A stretch of DNA of 63,548 nt from Streptomyces acidicola (GCF_009377235.1 NZ_VMNX01000019.1:1-63548), one strand, 5' to 3'. Positions 1 to 8,351 are shown, numbered from the stretch's first letter. The notes: a model not told the origin generated them from the letters alone. Program-made: numbers and translations.

Positions 1-79
1 GCCGAACCCAGCCCTCCAGCGCAGCCCGTTCCTCATCCGACAGAATCAACTCGGCCTTCGGCCGCCCAGTACGCGCCAC
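1..79 (-). CDS. IS630-family transposase, N-terminal part (runs off window edge)
   Basis: The minus strand reads from a GTG at 79 to the window edge as an open frame. It starts VARTGRPKAELILSDEER and continues AALEGWVR, which is the typical N-terminus of IS630/Tc1-mariner transposases of Streptomyces, ahead of their helix-turn-helix. Only 26 codons are visible, so catalytic DDE residues and integrity cannot be judged. It lies 44 bp from a MITE-like inverted-repeat element whose ends carry the CTAG/TA target typical of IS630 insertion. It may be an intact IS or a fragment. Confidence 0.7.
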   Translation of the reverse strand, partial: MARTGRPKAELILSDEERAALEGWVR

Positions 80-122
80 CCCGTAACCCTATACATCTGA
101 ACAGAATTCCCGACTCAGAAGA

Positions 123-340
123 CTAGGGCGTGTTTCGAAAGTCCCGCCTGCCCCGCGACGCCTGGCACGCACGCTCGCGGCGTTGGCCGAAACGCCCGAA
201 TAGCTCCGCTATTAGGGCGCTCCGGCGCCTTGCGATCGCACGCTCCCCCACGCTCGGCTTCGCTCGCGCGGGGGGACCCCCATCGCCGCCGCGGGGCCCG
301 CCCTTCGGGCGGACGACGGGACTTTCGAAACACGCCCTAG
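123..340. mobile_element. MITE-like element with perfect 24-bp terminal inverted repeats
   Basis: Positions 123-146 and 317-340 are exact reverse complements. They begin CTAGGGCGTGTTTCG on the left and mirror this on the right. The 218-bp interior has no convincing gene but several small hairpins, such as AATAG-CTCCG-CTATT near 198 and a GCCCGCCCTTCGGGC stem near 298. CTAG at both outer ends fits a TA target duplication, as made by IS630-type transposases, one of which starts 44 bp away. The right CTAG supplies the TAG stop codon of hemE, so insertion occurred exactly at the end of that gene. The element is non-autonomous, and the mobilising enzyme is inferred. Confidence 0.75.
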
Positions 341-1425
341 CGCGCGGACCGCGTGTGGACGTAGTCGACGAGCCGGGTCAGGGCGTCGGGGTCCGTGGAG
401 GGCATGACGCCGTGGCCCAGGTTGAAGATGTGGCCCTCAAGACCGGCAGCCGCGTCGAGTACCTCGCGGGTCTTGGTCTCCACCGCCTCCCGGGTGGCGA
501 AGAGGACCGTGGGGTCGAGGTTGCCCTGGAGCGCCTTGCCGGGGCCGACGCGGCGGGCCGCCTCGTCGAGCGGGACGCGCCAGTCGACGCCGACGACGTC
601 CGCGCCGGCCTCGCCCATGAGGCCGAGCAACTCGCCGGTGCCGACACCGAAGTGGATGCGCGGCACACCGTACGACGCGACCGCCTCGAAGACCTTGGCG
701 GACGCGGGCATGACCGAGCGTCGGTAGTCGGCGGGTGCGAGGGCGCCCGCCCACGAGTCGAAGAGCTGGACGGCGCTGGCGCCCGCCTCGATCTGCACCT
801 TCAGGAAGGTCGAGGTGATCTCGGCGAGCCGGTCGAGCAGGTCGGCCCACAGCTGCGGGTCCCCGTACATGATCGCCTTGGCGTTCTCGTACGTGCGGGA
901 CGGGCCGCCTTCGACGAGGTAGCTCGCGAGGGTGAAGGGCGCGCCCGCGAAACCGATGAGCGGGGTCTCACCGAGTTCGGCGGTGAGCAGCCCGATGGCC
1001 TCGGTGACGTAGTGGACGTCCTCCGGGGTCAGATCGCGCAGCTGGGCGAGGTCGGCGCGGGTGCGGATCGGGTTCTCCACGACCGGGCCGACGCCGGGCT
1101 TGATGTCGAGGGCGATGCCGATGGCCTTGAGCGGGACCACGATGTCGCTGAAGTAGATCGCCGCGTCCACGTTGTGCCGCCGCACCGGCTGGAGCGTGAT
1201 CTCCGTGACCAGCTCCGGGCGCATGCAGGACTCCAGCATCGGGATGCCCTCGCGCACCTTCCGGTACTCGGGGAGGGACCGGCCGGCCTGCCGCATGAAC
1301 CACACCGGCGTGTGCGGCACGGGCTCGCGCCTGCACGCCTTGAGGAAGGCTGAATCCTGGACCGCGTCACGCTGGGCGGTCGTAGCGGTCGGCTGGTGGC
1401 CCGAGGGGCCGGCGTTGGCACTCAC
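337..1425 (-). CDS. hemE: Uroporphyrinogen decarboxylase HemE
   Basis: This cytosolic haem-pathway enzyme decarboxylates the four acetate side chains of uroporphyrinogen III to give coproporphyrinogen III. The 362-aa product matches the usual family length. It carries the N-terminal signature [15 protein letters not shown] and the second signature [17 protein letters not shown]. The GTG start at 1425 (VSANAGPSG) lacks a strong Shine-Dalgarno but matches the expected family N-terminus. The gene is divergent from the DUF3000 gene, as in other Streptomyces. Its TAG stop lies inside the right end of the 123-340 inverted-repeat element, so the original downstream sequence, including any terminator, has been displaced. 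The protein itself looks complete. Confidence 0.97.
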   Translation of the reverse strand: MSANAGPSGHQPTATTAQRDAVQDSAFLKACRREPVPHTPVWFMRQAGRSLPEYRKVREGIPMLESCMRPELVTEITLQPVRRHNVDAAIYFSDIVVPLKAIGIALDIKPGVGPVVENPIRTRADLAQLRDLTPEDVHYVTEAIGLLTAELGETPLIGFAGAPFTLASYLVEGGPSRTYENAKAIMYGDPQLWADLLDRLAEITSTFLKVQIEAGASAVQLFDSWAGALAPADYRRSVMPASAKVFEAVASYGVPRIHFGVGTGELLGLMGEAGADVVGVDWRVPLDEAARRVGPGKALQGNLDPTVLFATREAVETKTREVLDAAAGLEGHIFNLGHGVMPSTDPDALTRLVDYVHTRSAR

Positions 1426-1629
1426 GACGGAAAGTCTCGCACGCCCCGCGCCGCCCCCGACGCCGGGTAGGGCCGTCTCCGGGACCCCGCGAGGTAGCCG
1501 AAGGGGACGCGCGGAGGCGTGCGAAGGCCTGAAACGGGGCGCCCCTTTCGCTCAGCGCGATGCGACCGTGACCCGGTGCACGGGTGTCTCTCCCTGCGCT
1601 CGGGCTCCGTTCCCCTTAATCTTCCCCGC

Positions 1630-2304
1630 ATGGCTGCGGCTCAGGGACGACTGTCGGACGGCGCTGGCGGAATGGACGACGCGACGGAGGGGGACCGGGA
1701 AGCGATGGAGACGGAGACGGCTCCGCTGCCCTTCCGCACGGCCGTCGACGCGCTGGGGGCCGCGACACCGCGGCCGGAGATCGAGATCGAGCCCACGCGC
1801 GCGCCGCAGCGGCTCGCCCCGTACGCGTACGCCCTGGAGGCGGCGGTCCTCGACGGCGACGAGGACCTGGCCGACGGTCGCCTCATCCTCCTCCACGACC
1901 CGGCGGGACACGAGGCCTGGCAGGGCTCGTTCCGTCTGGTCACCCTGATCCGCGCCGAGTTGGAGCCGGAGATGGCCGCCGACCCGCTGCTGCCCGACGT
2001 GTGCTGGTCGTGGCTGACGGGGGCGCTCCAGGCCCGCGGTCTGTCGTACGGCGAACCGAGCGGCACCGTCACACGGGCGAGCTCCCACTACTTCGGCGGC
2101 CTCAGTGCCCGCCCCGCCGCCTGCCAGATCGAGATCCGCGCCTCCTGGACGCCCCGTGAGGGCCTCGGGGGCGTGCCCGACACCGCTTCCCACCTCGCCT
2201 CCTGGTGCGACCTGCTCTCCCAGGTGGCCGGCCTGCCACCGGCGGTCCCGGGCGAGGCGTCCGTGGTCACCCTGCCCCAGCGCCGGGGACCGCAGCCTCG
2301 CTAG
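1630..2304 (+). CDS. DUF3000 family protein
   Basis: This is a conserved actinobacterial protein of unknown function (DUF3000), usually found divergent from hemE as here. The family core runs from about residue 30 (PFRTAVDALGAATPRPEIE) through SFRLVTLIRAELEPEMAADP and DVCWSWLTGALQ to TASHLASWCDLL near the C-terminus. No signal peptide, membrane segment or catalytic motif is visible, so it is probably cytosolic. I take the ATG at 1630 (224 aa). An ATG at 1672 is possible, and neither has a strong Shine-Dalgarno. A hairpin follows the stop by 30 bp. The context suggests a link to haem or central metabolism, but nothing in the sequence shows it. Confidence 0.85.
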   Translation: MAAAQGRLSDGAGGMDDATEGDREAMETETAPLPFRTAVDALGAATPRPEIEIEPTRAPQRLAPYAYALEAAVLDGDEDLADGRLILLHDPAGHEAWQGSFRLVTLIRAELEPEMAADPLLPDVCWSWLTGALQARGLSYGEPSGTVTRASSHYFGGLSARPAACQIEIRASWTPREGLGGVPDTASHLASWCDLLSQVAGLPPAVPGEASVVTLPQRRGPQPR

Positions 2305-2333
2305 GCCCGCCGCACCATCCGGAGATCGCACAC

Positions 2334-2363
2334 GGTCGCCGGGGGCGCCCGCCCTCGGCGACC
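2334..2363 (+). terminator. Hairpin terminator after DUF3000 gene
   Basis: GGTCGCCGGGGG (2334-2345) pairs 11 of 12 with CCCTCGGCGACC (2352-2363) across a 6-nt loop. It begins 30 nt after the DUF3000 stop. There is no U-tract, which is common for Streptomyces terminators. Confidence 0.55.
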
Positions 2364-2516
2364 AGGGCCTCGTCCACCGGGCGCCCTCGGCTCAGCAGGG
2401 CCCCGTTCAGCGGGAGCTTCCTCGTTCACCTGAGGCTCCCTCGGCATCTTCCACGGCGCTTTCGGCGTGATCATGCATCCCTGCTCCGCACATCACCCTT
2501 TCGCCGCTACCTCTTT

Positions 2517-2583
2517 GTCGATACGGCCACTTTCGGACCGGTATCGACGCAGAGCGAACCCGTTCGATCTTCGAATGATCGAA
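2517..2583. promoter_or_regulatory. Two dyad-symmetry elements upstream of the response regulator
   Basis: The 435-bp gap 2305-2739 holds no gene. Its middle (about 2470-2640) is unusually AT-rich for this genome and probably contains the promoter of the response regulator. GTCGATAC (2517-2524) is mirrored by GTATCGAC (2541-2548), and TTCGATC (2563-2569) by GATCGAA (2577-2583). Either could be an operator. The binding protein is unknown, and autoregulation by the downstream NarL-type protein is one option. Confidence 0.35.
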
Positions 2584-2739
2584 GGCGTGTCCGAATTGTA
2601 CGGATTGTTACTCACCAAATCGTGATCATTCCCTAAAGGAGCACGCGTCGGGTGCCGAAGACGTGTGTGACCTTGAAAGCACGGTTCGTCCCGGCTTCAC
2701 CCCCACGAGCCGGCCCCGTCCCGCACCCCAGGAGGCCTG

Positions 2740-3402
2740 GTGTCCGTTCTCCTAGAGCAGCCCGCAAGCCTGGTCGCCTACCGCCCGAACAAACCCACCG
2801 CGATGGTGGTCGTGGCCGACCCCCGCGTCCGCTCCACCGTCACCCGTCACCTCTGGGCGCTCGGTGTCCGCGATGTCATCGAGGCCTCGTCCATCGCGGA
2901 GGCCCGTCCCCGCGTCGGCAACCCCCGAGACATCTGCGTCGCCGACGTCCACCTGCCGGACGGCTCCGGCCTCACCCTCCTGTCCGAAACCCGCGCCGCG
3001 GGCTGGCCCAACGGCCTCGCCCTCTCCGCCGCCGACGACATCGGCGCCGTCCGCAACGCCCTGGCCGGCGGTGTGAAGGGCTACGTCGTCACCGGTACGC
3101 GGACGAACATCGGCCTCCCCACCCGCCCCGGAGCCGCCCCCATCGGCTCCGCGGCGGCCCGTATGCACCGCCGCCCCCCGGGTGCCCCGAGTCACCCGGG
3201 TGGCTACCGCGAGCTGTCGGGCCGTGAGGTCGAAGTGCTGCGCCTGGTCGCCGAAGGCCAGTCCAACAAGGCCATCGGCGTCTCGATGGGCCTCTCGGCA
3301 CTCACCGTCAAGAGCCACCTCGCCCGCATCGCACGCAAGCTCGGCACGGGCGACCGCGCCGGGATGGTGGCGGTGGCCCTGCGCACCGGGATCATCCACT
3401 GA
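2740..3402 (+). CDS. Orphan NarL/LuxR-type response regulator
   Basis: This is a 220-aa two-component-type regulator. Residues 20-120 form a receiver domain with the phospho-acceptor Asp69 in VADVHLPDGSG, Lys113 in KGYVVTG and Ser97 at the switch position. The first acidic pocket shows only Asp27 (VADP), where most receivers have two acidic residues, so phosphorylation may be atypical. Residues 157-218 are a LuxR-type HTH (RELSGREVEVLRLVAEG, then TVKSHLARIARKLGTGDR). The GTG start at 2740 has AGGAGG at 2730-2735. No histidine kinase gene is nearby, so it is an orphan regulator. Family knowledge predicts DNA binding as a dimer; its targets are unknown. Confidence 0.88.
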   Translation: MSVLLEQPASLVAYRPNKPTAMVVVADPRVRSTVTRHLWALGVRDVIEASSIAEARPRVGNPRDICVADVHLPDGSGLTLLSETRAAGWPNGLALSAADDIGAVRNALAGGVKGYVVTGTRTNIGLPTRPGAAPIGSAAARMHRRPPGAPSHPGGYRELSGREVEVLRLVAEGQSNKAIGVSMGLSALTVKSHLARIARKLGTGDRAGMVAVALRTGIIH

Positions 3403-3420
3403 CCACGGGACGGTGACCGA

Positions 3421-3484
3421 CGATCGGTACCCCGTGTCCGGGACCGACGGCCCCGCGCCGGTCCCGGACACGGGATACCGATCG
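3421..3484 (+). terminator. Long hairpin, 26-bp arms with one mismatch
   Basis: The left arm 3421-3446 (starting CGATCGGTACCCCGTG) pairs with the right arm 3459-3484 at 25 of 26 positions across a 12-nt loop. An outer CACGGGAC/GTCCCGTG pair extends the stem beyond a bulge. It begins 18 nt after the response-regulator stop and probably ends that transcript. It is far longer than a normal terminator. Confidence 0.6.
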
Positions 3485-3576
3485 GTCCCGTGTACCAGGT
3501 GCGACGGACCGCGCACCGGACGCATTCACTGACACACATGTGGCGCGTGTGCCATGTGACTGGATTACGACCATCG

Positions 3577-3612
3577 AACGCCCGCCGACGGAACGTTCCG
3601 TCGGCGGGCGTT
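3577..3612. repeat. Perfect 36-bp palindrome upstream of RNase D gene
   Basis: Positions 3577-3594 (starting AACGCCCGCCGACGG) and 3595-3612 are exact reverse complements around a central AACGTT. The palindrome ends 25 bp before the RNase D start. It could be a bidirectional terminator, a cruciform-forming site, or an operator or attenuator for the downstream gene. There is no spacer for a normal hairpin loop. Confidence 0.6.
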
Positions 3613-3637
3613 GTGCATACACAGATACCCTTGACAG

Positions 3638-4930
3638 GTGACCGACGCCCAAAAGACCGCAGCAGACAGCTCACTGCGAACCACCGGAGGCGCCCCTCCG
3701 GACGACGGCGGATCTTCTGCGACGGGGGCGCCGATTCCTTTGCTGGAGCCTCGGGACGGCATTCCATCCGTGATCGCCGACGATACCTCGCTCGCCAGGA
3801 CGATCGCCGCGTTCGCCGCCGGCTCCGGTCCCGTCGCCGTGGACGCCGAACGCGCGTCCGGGTACCGGTACGGCCAGCGCGCCTATCTCGTCCAGCTGCG
3901 CCGTGAGGGCGCGGGCACCGCGCTGGTCGATCCCGTCGCCTGCCCCGATCTGTCGGGCCTCGGCGAGGCGATCTCCGGCGTGGAGTGGGTGCTGCACGCG
4001 GCCACCCAGGACCTGCCCTGCCTCCGTGAGATAGGCATGGTTCCCACGCGGATCTTCGACACCGAACTCGCCGGGCGCCTCGCCGGCTTCCCCCGGGTCG
4101 GCCTCGGCGCGATGGTCGAGGGTGTCCTCGGCTACGTCCTGGAGAAGGGACACTCCGCCGTCGACTGGTCCACGCGCCCGCTCCCCGAGCCATGGCTGCG
4201 GTACGCGGCGCTCGACGTCGAGCTCCTGGTCGACCTGCGGGACGCGCTGGAGAAGGAGCTCGACCGGCAGGGGAAGCTGGAGTGGGCCCGGCAGGAGTTC
4301 GACGCGATCGCGTCCGCGCCGCCGGCGGAGCCCCGCAAGGACCCCTGGCGCCGTACGTCCGGGATGCACAAGGTGCGGCGGCGACGCCAGATGGCCGTCG
4401 TACGGGAGCTGTGGGAGTCCCGCGACCTCATCGCGCAGCGCCGGGACGTCTCGCCCGGCAAGGTGCTCAGTGACGCGGCCATCGTCGAGGCCGCGCTGGG
4501 CCTGCCGGCCAACGTGCAGGCGCTCGCCTCGCTCAACGGCTTCGGGCACCGGATGGGCCGACGCCAGCTGGAGCAGTGGCAGGCCGCGGTCGATCGTGCG
4601 AAGGCTCTGCCGGATGCCCGGCTGCCGCAGCCGGGGCAGCCGGTGACCGGGCCTCCGCCGCCGCGTGCCTGGGCCGACAAGGACCCGGCGGCCGCGGCGC
4701 GGCTGTCCGCGGCGCGCGCCGCGGTCTCGGCGCTGGCCGAGCAGCTCAACATGCCGCAGGAGAACCTGATCACTCCGGACACCGTGCGGAGAGTGTGCTG
4801 GGAGCCGCCGGGCTCTGTGGGTGCCGAGTCGGTTGCGGCCGCGCTTGCCGGGTACGGAGCGCGGCCCTGGCAGGTTGAGCAGGTGACGCCCGTACTGGTG
4901 AGCGCGTTGTCAGAGGCGAAGGGTGCCTAG
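3638..4930 (+). CDS. rnd: Ribonuclease D / HRDC-domain 3'-5' exoribonuclease
   Basis: This 430-aa cytosolic 3'-5' exoribonuclease belongs to the DEDDy superfamily and trims tRNA and other stable RNA 3' ends. Exo motif I is VAVDAERASGYR (Asp69, Glu71). Motif II includes HAATQDLPCL (Asp125). Motif III is YAALDVELL (Tyr189, Asp193). An HRDC domain follows at about residues 235-310 (LIAQRRDVSPGKVLSDAAIV and onward). An N-terminal tail of about 40 residues is low in complexity. The start is GTG at 3638. A 14-bp-stem terminator overlaps the stop codon. It is probably monocistronic, with a 36-bp palindrome just upstream that may affect its expression. Confidence 0.92.
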   Translation: MTDAQKTAADSSLRTTGGAPPDDGGSSATGAPIPLLEPRDGIPSVIADDTSLARTIAAFAAGSGPVAVDAERASGYRYGQRAYLVQLRREGAGTALVDPVACPDLSGLGEAISGVEWVLHAATQDLPCLREIGMVPTRIFDTELAGRLAGFPRVGLGAMVEGVLGYVLEKGHSAVDWSTRPLPEPWLRYAALDVELLVDLRDALEKELDRQGKLEWARQEFDAIASAPPAEPRKDPWRRTSGMHKVRRRRQMAVVRELWESRDLIAQRRDVSPGKVLSDAAIVEAALGLPANVQALASLNGFGHRMGRRQLEQWQAAVDRAKALPDARLPQPGQPVTGPPPPRAWADKDPAAAARLSAARAAVSALAEQLNMPQENLITPDTVRRVCWEPPGSVGAESVAAALAGYGARPWQVEQVTPVLVSALSEAKGA

Positions 4931-4954
4931 GGCCGTTTTTCGGCCCTAGGCACC
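4922..4954. terminator. Strong terminator overlapping RNase D stop codon
   Basis: GGTGCCTAGGGCCG (4922-4935) and CGGCCCTAGGCACC (4941-4954) form a perfect 14-bp stem with a TTTTT loop. The TAG stop of rnd (4928-4930) lies inside the left arm. It is symmetric and could end transcription from either side. Confidence 0.8.
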
Positions 4955-4976
4955 GCGGGGCGTGCCTTCGTACGGC

Positions 4977-5074
4977 GGCTGCGGGTCGTCTGTGGTTGCT
5001 CGCGCCCACGCGGCGCAGCCGCACATCGACACAGCCCCGCGCCCCTGGGGGGCTACGCCCCCTGCGGGGCACGG
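4977..5074. repeat. Dispersed Streptomyces intergenic repeat, copy 1
   Basis: The sequence starting CGGCTGCGGGTCGTC and continuing through CCCCGCGCCCCTGGGGGGC is a diverged copy of an intergenic element common in Streptomyces. A second copy lies in the opposite orientation at about 19751-19803. It includes the stem GGGGGC-TAC-GCCCCC at 5048-5062, which may end the minus-strand ABC operon (stop at 5079). Confidence 0.5.
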
Positions 5075-5078
5075 CCCC

Positions 5079-5933
5079 CTACCTCGTCGCCCCCCTCATG
5101 AACCCGTTGTAGATGTACCGCTGCAGGAACAGGAACACGATCAGCGTCGGCAGGATCACGAGGACCGCTCCGGCCGAGATGACCTCCCAGTGCGCGTCGA
5201 AGGGGCCCTTGAAGCGGAACAGGGACGTCGAAATCACGCCAAGATCTTTGGACGGCATATAGAGGAAGGGGATGTAGAAATCGTTGTATACGGCGATCCC
5301 CTTCACGATCACCACCGTGGCGATCGCGGGCTTCAGCAGCGGGAAGATGATCTTCCGGTAGATGGTGAAGGCGTTGGCGCCGTCCAGGCGGGCCGACTCG
5401 TCGAGTGAGATCGGGATCGACCGTACGAACTGCAGGAAGATGTAGATCGACACGATGTCGGTGCCCGTGTAGAGCATGATCGGTGCCCAGCGGCTGTCGA
5501 ACATGCCGAAGCTGTTGACGATCTGGAAGGTCGCCACCTGGGTGGTCACACCGGGGACCAGGGTCGCGAACAGGAACAGCGCGACGACGAGCTTACGGAA
5601 ACGGAAGGTGAAGCGGTCGATCGCGTACGCCGCCATCGAGCCGATGATCACCGTGCCCGTGATGGCGAAGAGCAGGATGAAGGCCGTGTTGCCGATGGCC
5701 ATGAGCATCCTGCCGTCCTGGAACGCCGTCACGTAGTTGTCCAGGTTCAGCAGGTCGCCGGGCAGGCTGAGCGCGCCGCTGTCGTCCGCCATCTCCTGAG
5801 AGGTCTTCAGCGACGTCAGGAAGACGACTGCCAGCGGCAGCAGTACCACCACGCTCGCCACGACCAGCGACAGATACGTGAACGTTCGGGCGACTCCCCT
5901 GCGGACCGCGGGCGTCGGGGCCATGAGCGTCAT
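5079..5933 (-). CDS. Sugar ABC transporter permease (MalG/AraQ type)
   Basis: This 284-aa integral membrane permease is one of two forming the channel of a CUT1-type carbohydrate importer. Six hydrophobic segments are visible, starting with TFTYLSLVVASVVVLLPLAV. The conserved EAA loop that contacts the ATPase is the stretch ESARLDGANAFTIYRKIIFP. The ATG at 5933 overlaps the preceding permease stop by 4 bp (ATGA), which shows translational coupling. No ATPase gene is present, as is usual for Streptomyces CUT1 systems that share the ATPase MsiK. The adjacent divergent beta-mannosidase suggests a mannoside or manno-oligosaccharide substrate; that is inference. Confidence 0.92.
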   Translation of the reverse strand: MTLMAPTPAVRRGVARTFTYLSLVVASVVVLLPLAVVFLTSLKTSQEMADDSGALSLPGDLLNLDNYVTAFQDGRMLMAIGNTAFILLFAITGTVIIGSMAAYAIDRFTFRFRKLVVALFLFATLVPGVTTQVATFQIVNSFGMFDSRWAPIMLYTGTDIVSIYIFLQFVRSIPISLDESARLDGANAFTIYRKIIFPLLKPAIATVVIVKGIAVYNDFYIPFLYMPSKDLGVISTSLFRFKGPFDAHWEVISAGAVLVILPTLIVFLFLQRYIYNGFMRGATR

Positions 5934-6886
5934 ACGAGATCCACCTTGTCGTCGGGGACCAGTCGGCGCTGCACCCAGGTCACCGCCAGGATGATCAGCA
6001 ACAGGACGACCGCGGCGGCCGACGCCAGCCCCGTCTTGTTGAACTGGAAGGCCAGCTTCACCGTCTGGATCACGAAGGTCTCGGTGCCGGTCGCCCCGCC
6101 GGTCATGATGTACGGGATCTCGAAGACCGCCAGCGAGCCGGAGATCGAGAGGATGACGGTCAGGCCGATCACCGGGCGGATGCCGGGCGCGATGATGTAC
6201 CGAAACTGCTGCCGGCGGTTGGCGCCGTCCAGCTCGGCGGCCTCGTACAACTCGCCGGGAATCGACTGGATCGCGCCCAGGAACAGCACGAAGTTCAGGC
6301 CCATGTAGCGCCAGACCGACACGCCCGCGAGCGAGATGTTCGCCGACGTCGACGTGGACAGCCAGGCGCGGTCCGGGTCGTGGCCGAACAGACTCAGCAC
6401 CGAGTCCAGTGTGCCGCCGTCCTGGAAGAAGTAGAGGAAGACGAAGCCGATCGCCACCCCGTTGATCAGGTACGGGAAGAAGAGCACACCCTTGAAGAAG
6501 TTCCGGAAGCGGACGTTGAAGCTGAGGATCGTGGCGAAATAGAGCGCGAGGCCGATCTGGACCGCCGAGGCGGCGAGGTAGTAGCCGCTGACCAGCAAGA
6601 CCTGGAAGAGATCCGCTCTGGTGAAGATGTCGACGTAGTTCTCGACGCCGGTGTAGTGCAGTTCGGGGCTGACGCCGTCCCAGTCGGTGAAGCTGTACGC
6701 CACCATGTTGGCGACCGGCGCGTAGGTGAAGGTGACCAACAGCGCGAGCGGCACGGCCAGGAAGAGCCAGGGGGTCACTCGCCGCCACACCCGTACCTTC
6801 CGCGGAGGACGGGACGTCCCTGCCGCCGGTGGTGGCGCGGCGGCCTTCGGCCGCGCCGCCTTCTCCGTCTCCGTGGTGTGCGTCAT
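5930..6886 (-). CDS. Sugar ABC transporter permease (MalF/UgpA type)
   Basis: This 318-aa partner permease of the same importer has a proline/alanine-rich cytoplasmic N-terminus of about 40 residues. A first membrane span (RVTPWLFLAVPLALLVTFTY) and further spans follow. The EAA loop appears as YEAAELDGANRRQQFRYIIA. The FTDWDGVSPELHYTGVENY stretch after the first span is typical of MalF/UgpA-like permeases. The ATG at 6886 overlaps the lipoprotein stop by one base (TGATG), so the three genes form one tightly coupled operon. The protein looks complete. Confidence 0.92.
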   Translation of the reverse strand: MTHTTETEKAARPKAAAPPPAAGTSRPPRKVRVWRRVTPWLFLAVPLALLVTFTYAPVANMVAYSFTDWDGVSPELHYTGVENYVDIFTRADLFQVLLVSGYYLAASAVQIGLALYFATILSFNVRFRNFFKGVLFFPYLINGVAIGFVFLYFFQDGGTLDSVLSLFGHDPDRAWLSTSTSANISLAGVSVWRYMGLNFVLFLGAIQSIPGELYEAAELDGANRRQQFRYIIAPGIRPVIGLTVILSISGSLAVFEIPYIMTGGATGTETFVIQTVKLAFQFNKTGLASAAAVVLLLIILAVTWVQRRLVPDDKVDLV

Positions 6887-8202
6887 CAGGACCCCAGGGA
6901 CTCTTCCGCTTCGGTCCACCGCTTGCCGAGATCGGCGAGGAAGTCGTCGACGTCGCCGTCCTTCGCGCCGCGGGCGAGGTCGACCAGGTCCTGGCGGTAG
7001 TCGGGCGCGTAGATGCCGACCTCCGAGGTGTTGTCGATCTCCTTGACCAGTGCGCCCTCGCTGTCGTCGACCTCGATGACCTTCACACCGGCGTCCTCGT
7101 ACGCCTTCAGCACGTCGGGCAGCGGAGCGTCCTTGAGCGGGGACATGGCCAGGTTGTCGGCCACGTACGTGGACTTCTCCGTGAACCAGTCGATCCAGGC
7201 GCGGGCGGCCTCCTTGTGCTGGGAGTGGACGTTCACCGCCTGGTTGTAGTCGGGGGCGGCGGTCGCGCAGAACCCTCCGTCCACCTGGGCGGGGAAGGGC
7301 ATGAACCCGATGTCGTCGGGGTCGGCGCCGGCCTTCTCGGAGGCCTGCCGGAACTGGATGATCGCCCATGTGCCGAGCCACATCGTGCCGATCTCGCCCT
7401 TCGCGAGCCGGGGCTTGGACGCCTCCCAGTTGGTCGTCGCCGGGTCCTTCTCGATCAGGCCCTGGTTCACGATGTCGTACAGGAGCCGGTCACCGACGCG
7501 GAGGTCGGCGCGCTCGGCCCAGGGGTCGCCCTCGGTCAGCTTGGTGGTGGCCTGCGTGTCGCAGTGCACCGAGCCGTTGACATACGTCCACGAGGTCAGC
7601 GGCCACATGTCCTTGAAGTTCGTGTAGTACGGGACCGCGTCCGTCTTCGACTTGATGGCCTTCAGCGCGGTGAGGAACTCGGCCGGAGTGGTGGGCCAGT
7701 CGGTGACCCCGGCCTCCCGCCAGACCTTCTTGTTGTAGACGAAGCCGGGCATCACGCCGTTGGTGGTCTGCCCGTAGACCTTGCCGTCGACCGCGGTGAA
7801 GTCGGTGAAGCGGTACTTCTCGCCGCGCTCGGCCTCGGTACCCAGCGATGCGAAGAACTTGGGGTAGTCGTTCTTCTTGATGACGGCCGGGATCATGAGG
7901 ACGTCGCCGTAGTTCTCCGTGTTCATACGGATCTTGACCTCGGCCTCGTAGCCGGTGATGGCCTCGAACTCCACCTTGACCTTCGGATAGGTCTTGTTGA
8001 ATTCATCGGCGTACTTCTCCATCGTGCCGTCCTGCACGATGTCGGTCCGGTGGGTGAGGACCTTGATGGTTCCGGACACCTTCGACGGGTCGTCAGGTGC
8101 CTTGGCGTCCGCGCCCTTCGACGTGCCGCCGCTGCCGGTGCAGCCCGCGGCCATGAGCGCGGCGGCCAGCAGCGTTCCGATGAGACTCCTGCGACGGTTC
8201 AT
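6886..8202 (-). CDS. Sugar ABC transporter substrate-binding lipoprotein
   Basis: This 438-aa extracellular binding protein belongs to the CUT1 family. The N-terminus MNRRRSLIGTLLAAALMAAGC is a lipoprotein signal with lipobox MAAGC and is followed by a Gly/Ser linker. The mature protein has the family features SGTIKVLTHRTD near the start and WIDWFTEKSTYVADN near the C-terminus. I place the start at ATG 8202 (MNRRRS); an upstream frame extension to 8235 would put charged residues before the signal peptide. It is the first gene of a minus-strand operon with two permeases and is divergent from a GH2 beta-mannosidase, so a mannoside ligand is likely but not shown. Confidence 0.9.
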   Translation of the reverse strand: MNRRRSLIGTLLAAALMAAGCTGSGGTSKGADAKAPDDPSKVSGTIKVLTHRTDIVQDGTMEKYADEFNKTYPKVKVEFEAITGYEAEVKIRMNTENYGDVLMIPAVIKKNDYPKFFASLGTEAERGEKYRFTDFTAVDGKVYGQTTNGVMPGFVYNKKVWREAGVTDWPTTPAEFLTALKAIKSKTDAVPYYTNFKDMWPLTSWTYVNGSVHCDTQATTKLTEGDPWAERADLRVGDRLLYDIVNQGLIEKDPATTNWEASKPRLAKGEIGTMWLGTWAIIQFRQASEKAGADPDDIGFMPFPAQVDGGFCATAAPDYNQAVNVHSQHKEAARAWIDWFTEKSTYVADNLAMSPLKDAPLPDVLKAYEDAGVKVIEVDDSEGALVKEIDNTSEVGIYAPDYRQDLVDLARGAKDGDVDDFLADLGKRWTEAEESLGS

Positions 8203-8276
8203 GTGCACCAGCTCCGTTCGGGGACGGATGAGCACGAATGGGTTGGCTGGTTCGGCACTCTGACAGCCCGTACTGA

Positions 8277-8351
8277 ACCGGTAAAGTCCCTATTTCGCCA
8301 AGGGTTCCGAAACATTTCGGGCAGTGTTCTCGGACGCTTGACTGGACCGGT
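8277..8351. promoter_or_regulatory. Candidate LacI-type operators in the ABC/mannosidase divergent promoter
   Basis: ACCGGT occurs at 8277-8282 and 8346-8351. Read toward the centre from opposite strands, both fit AACCGGTnnAGT. Between them, CCGAAACATTTCGG (8307-8320) is a near-perfect 14-bp dyad. Central CG dyads are typical of LacI-family operators, and a LacI gene is co-transcribed with the mannosidase. The second copy ends 14 bp before the mannosidase start, suiting repression of both arms. Confidence 0.5.

Noticed and set aside
130..1353. 407-aa plus-strand frame across the MITE and hemE
   Set aside because: It starts inside the inverted-repeat element and then runs antisense to hemE; no homology visible.
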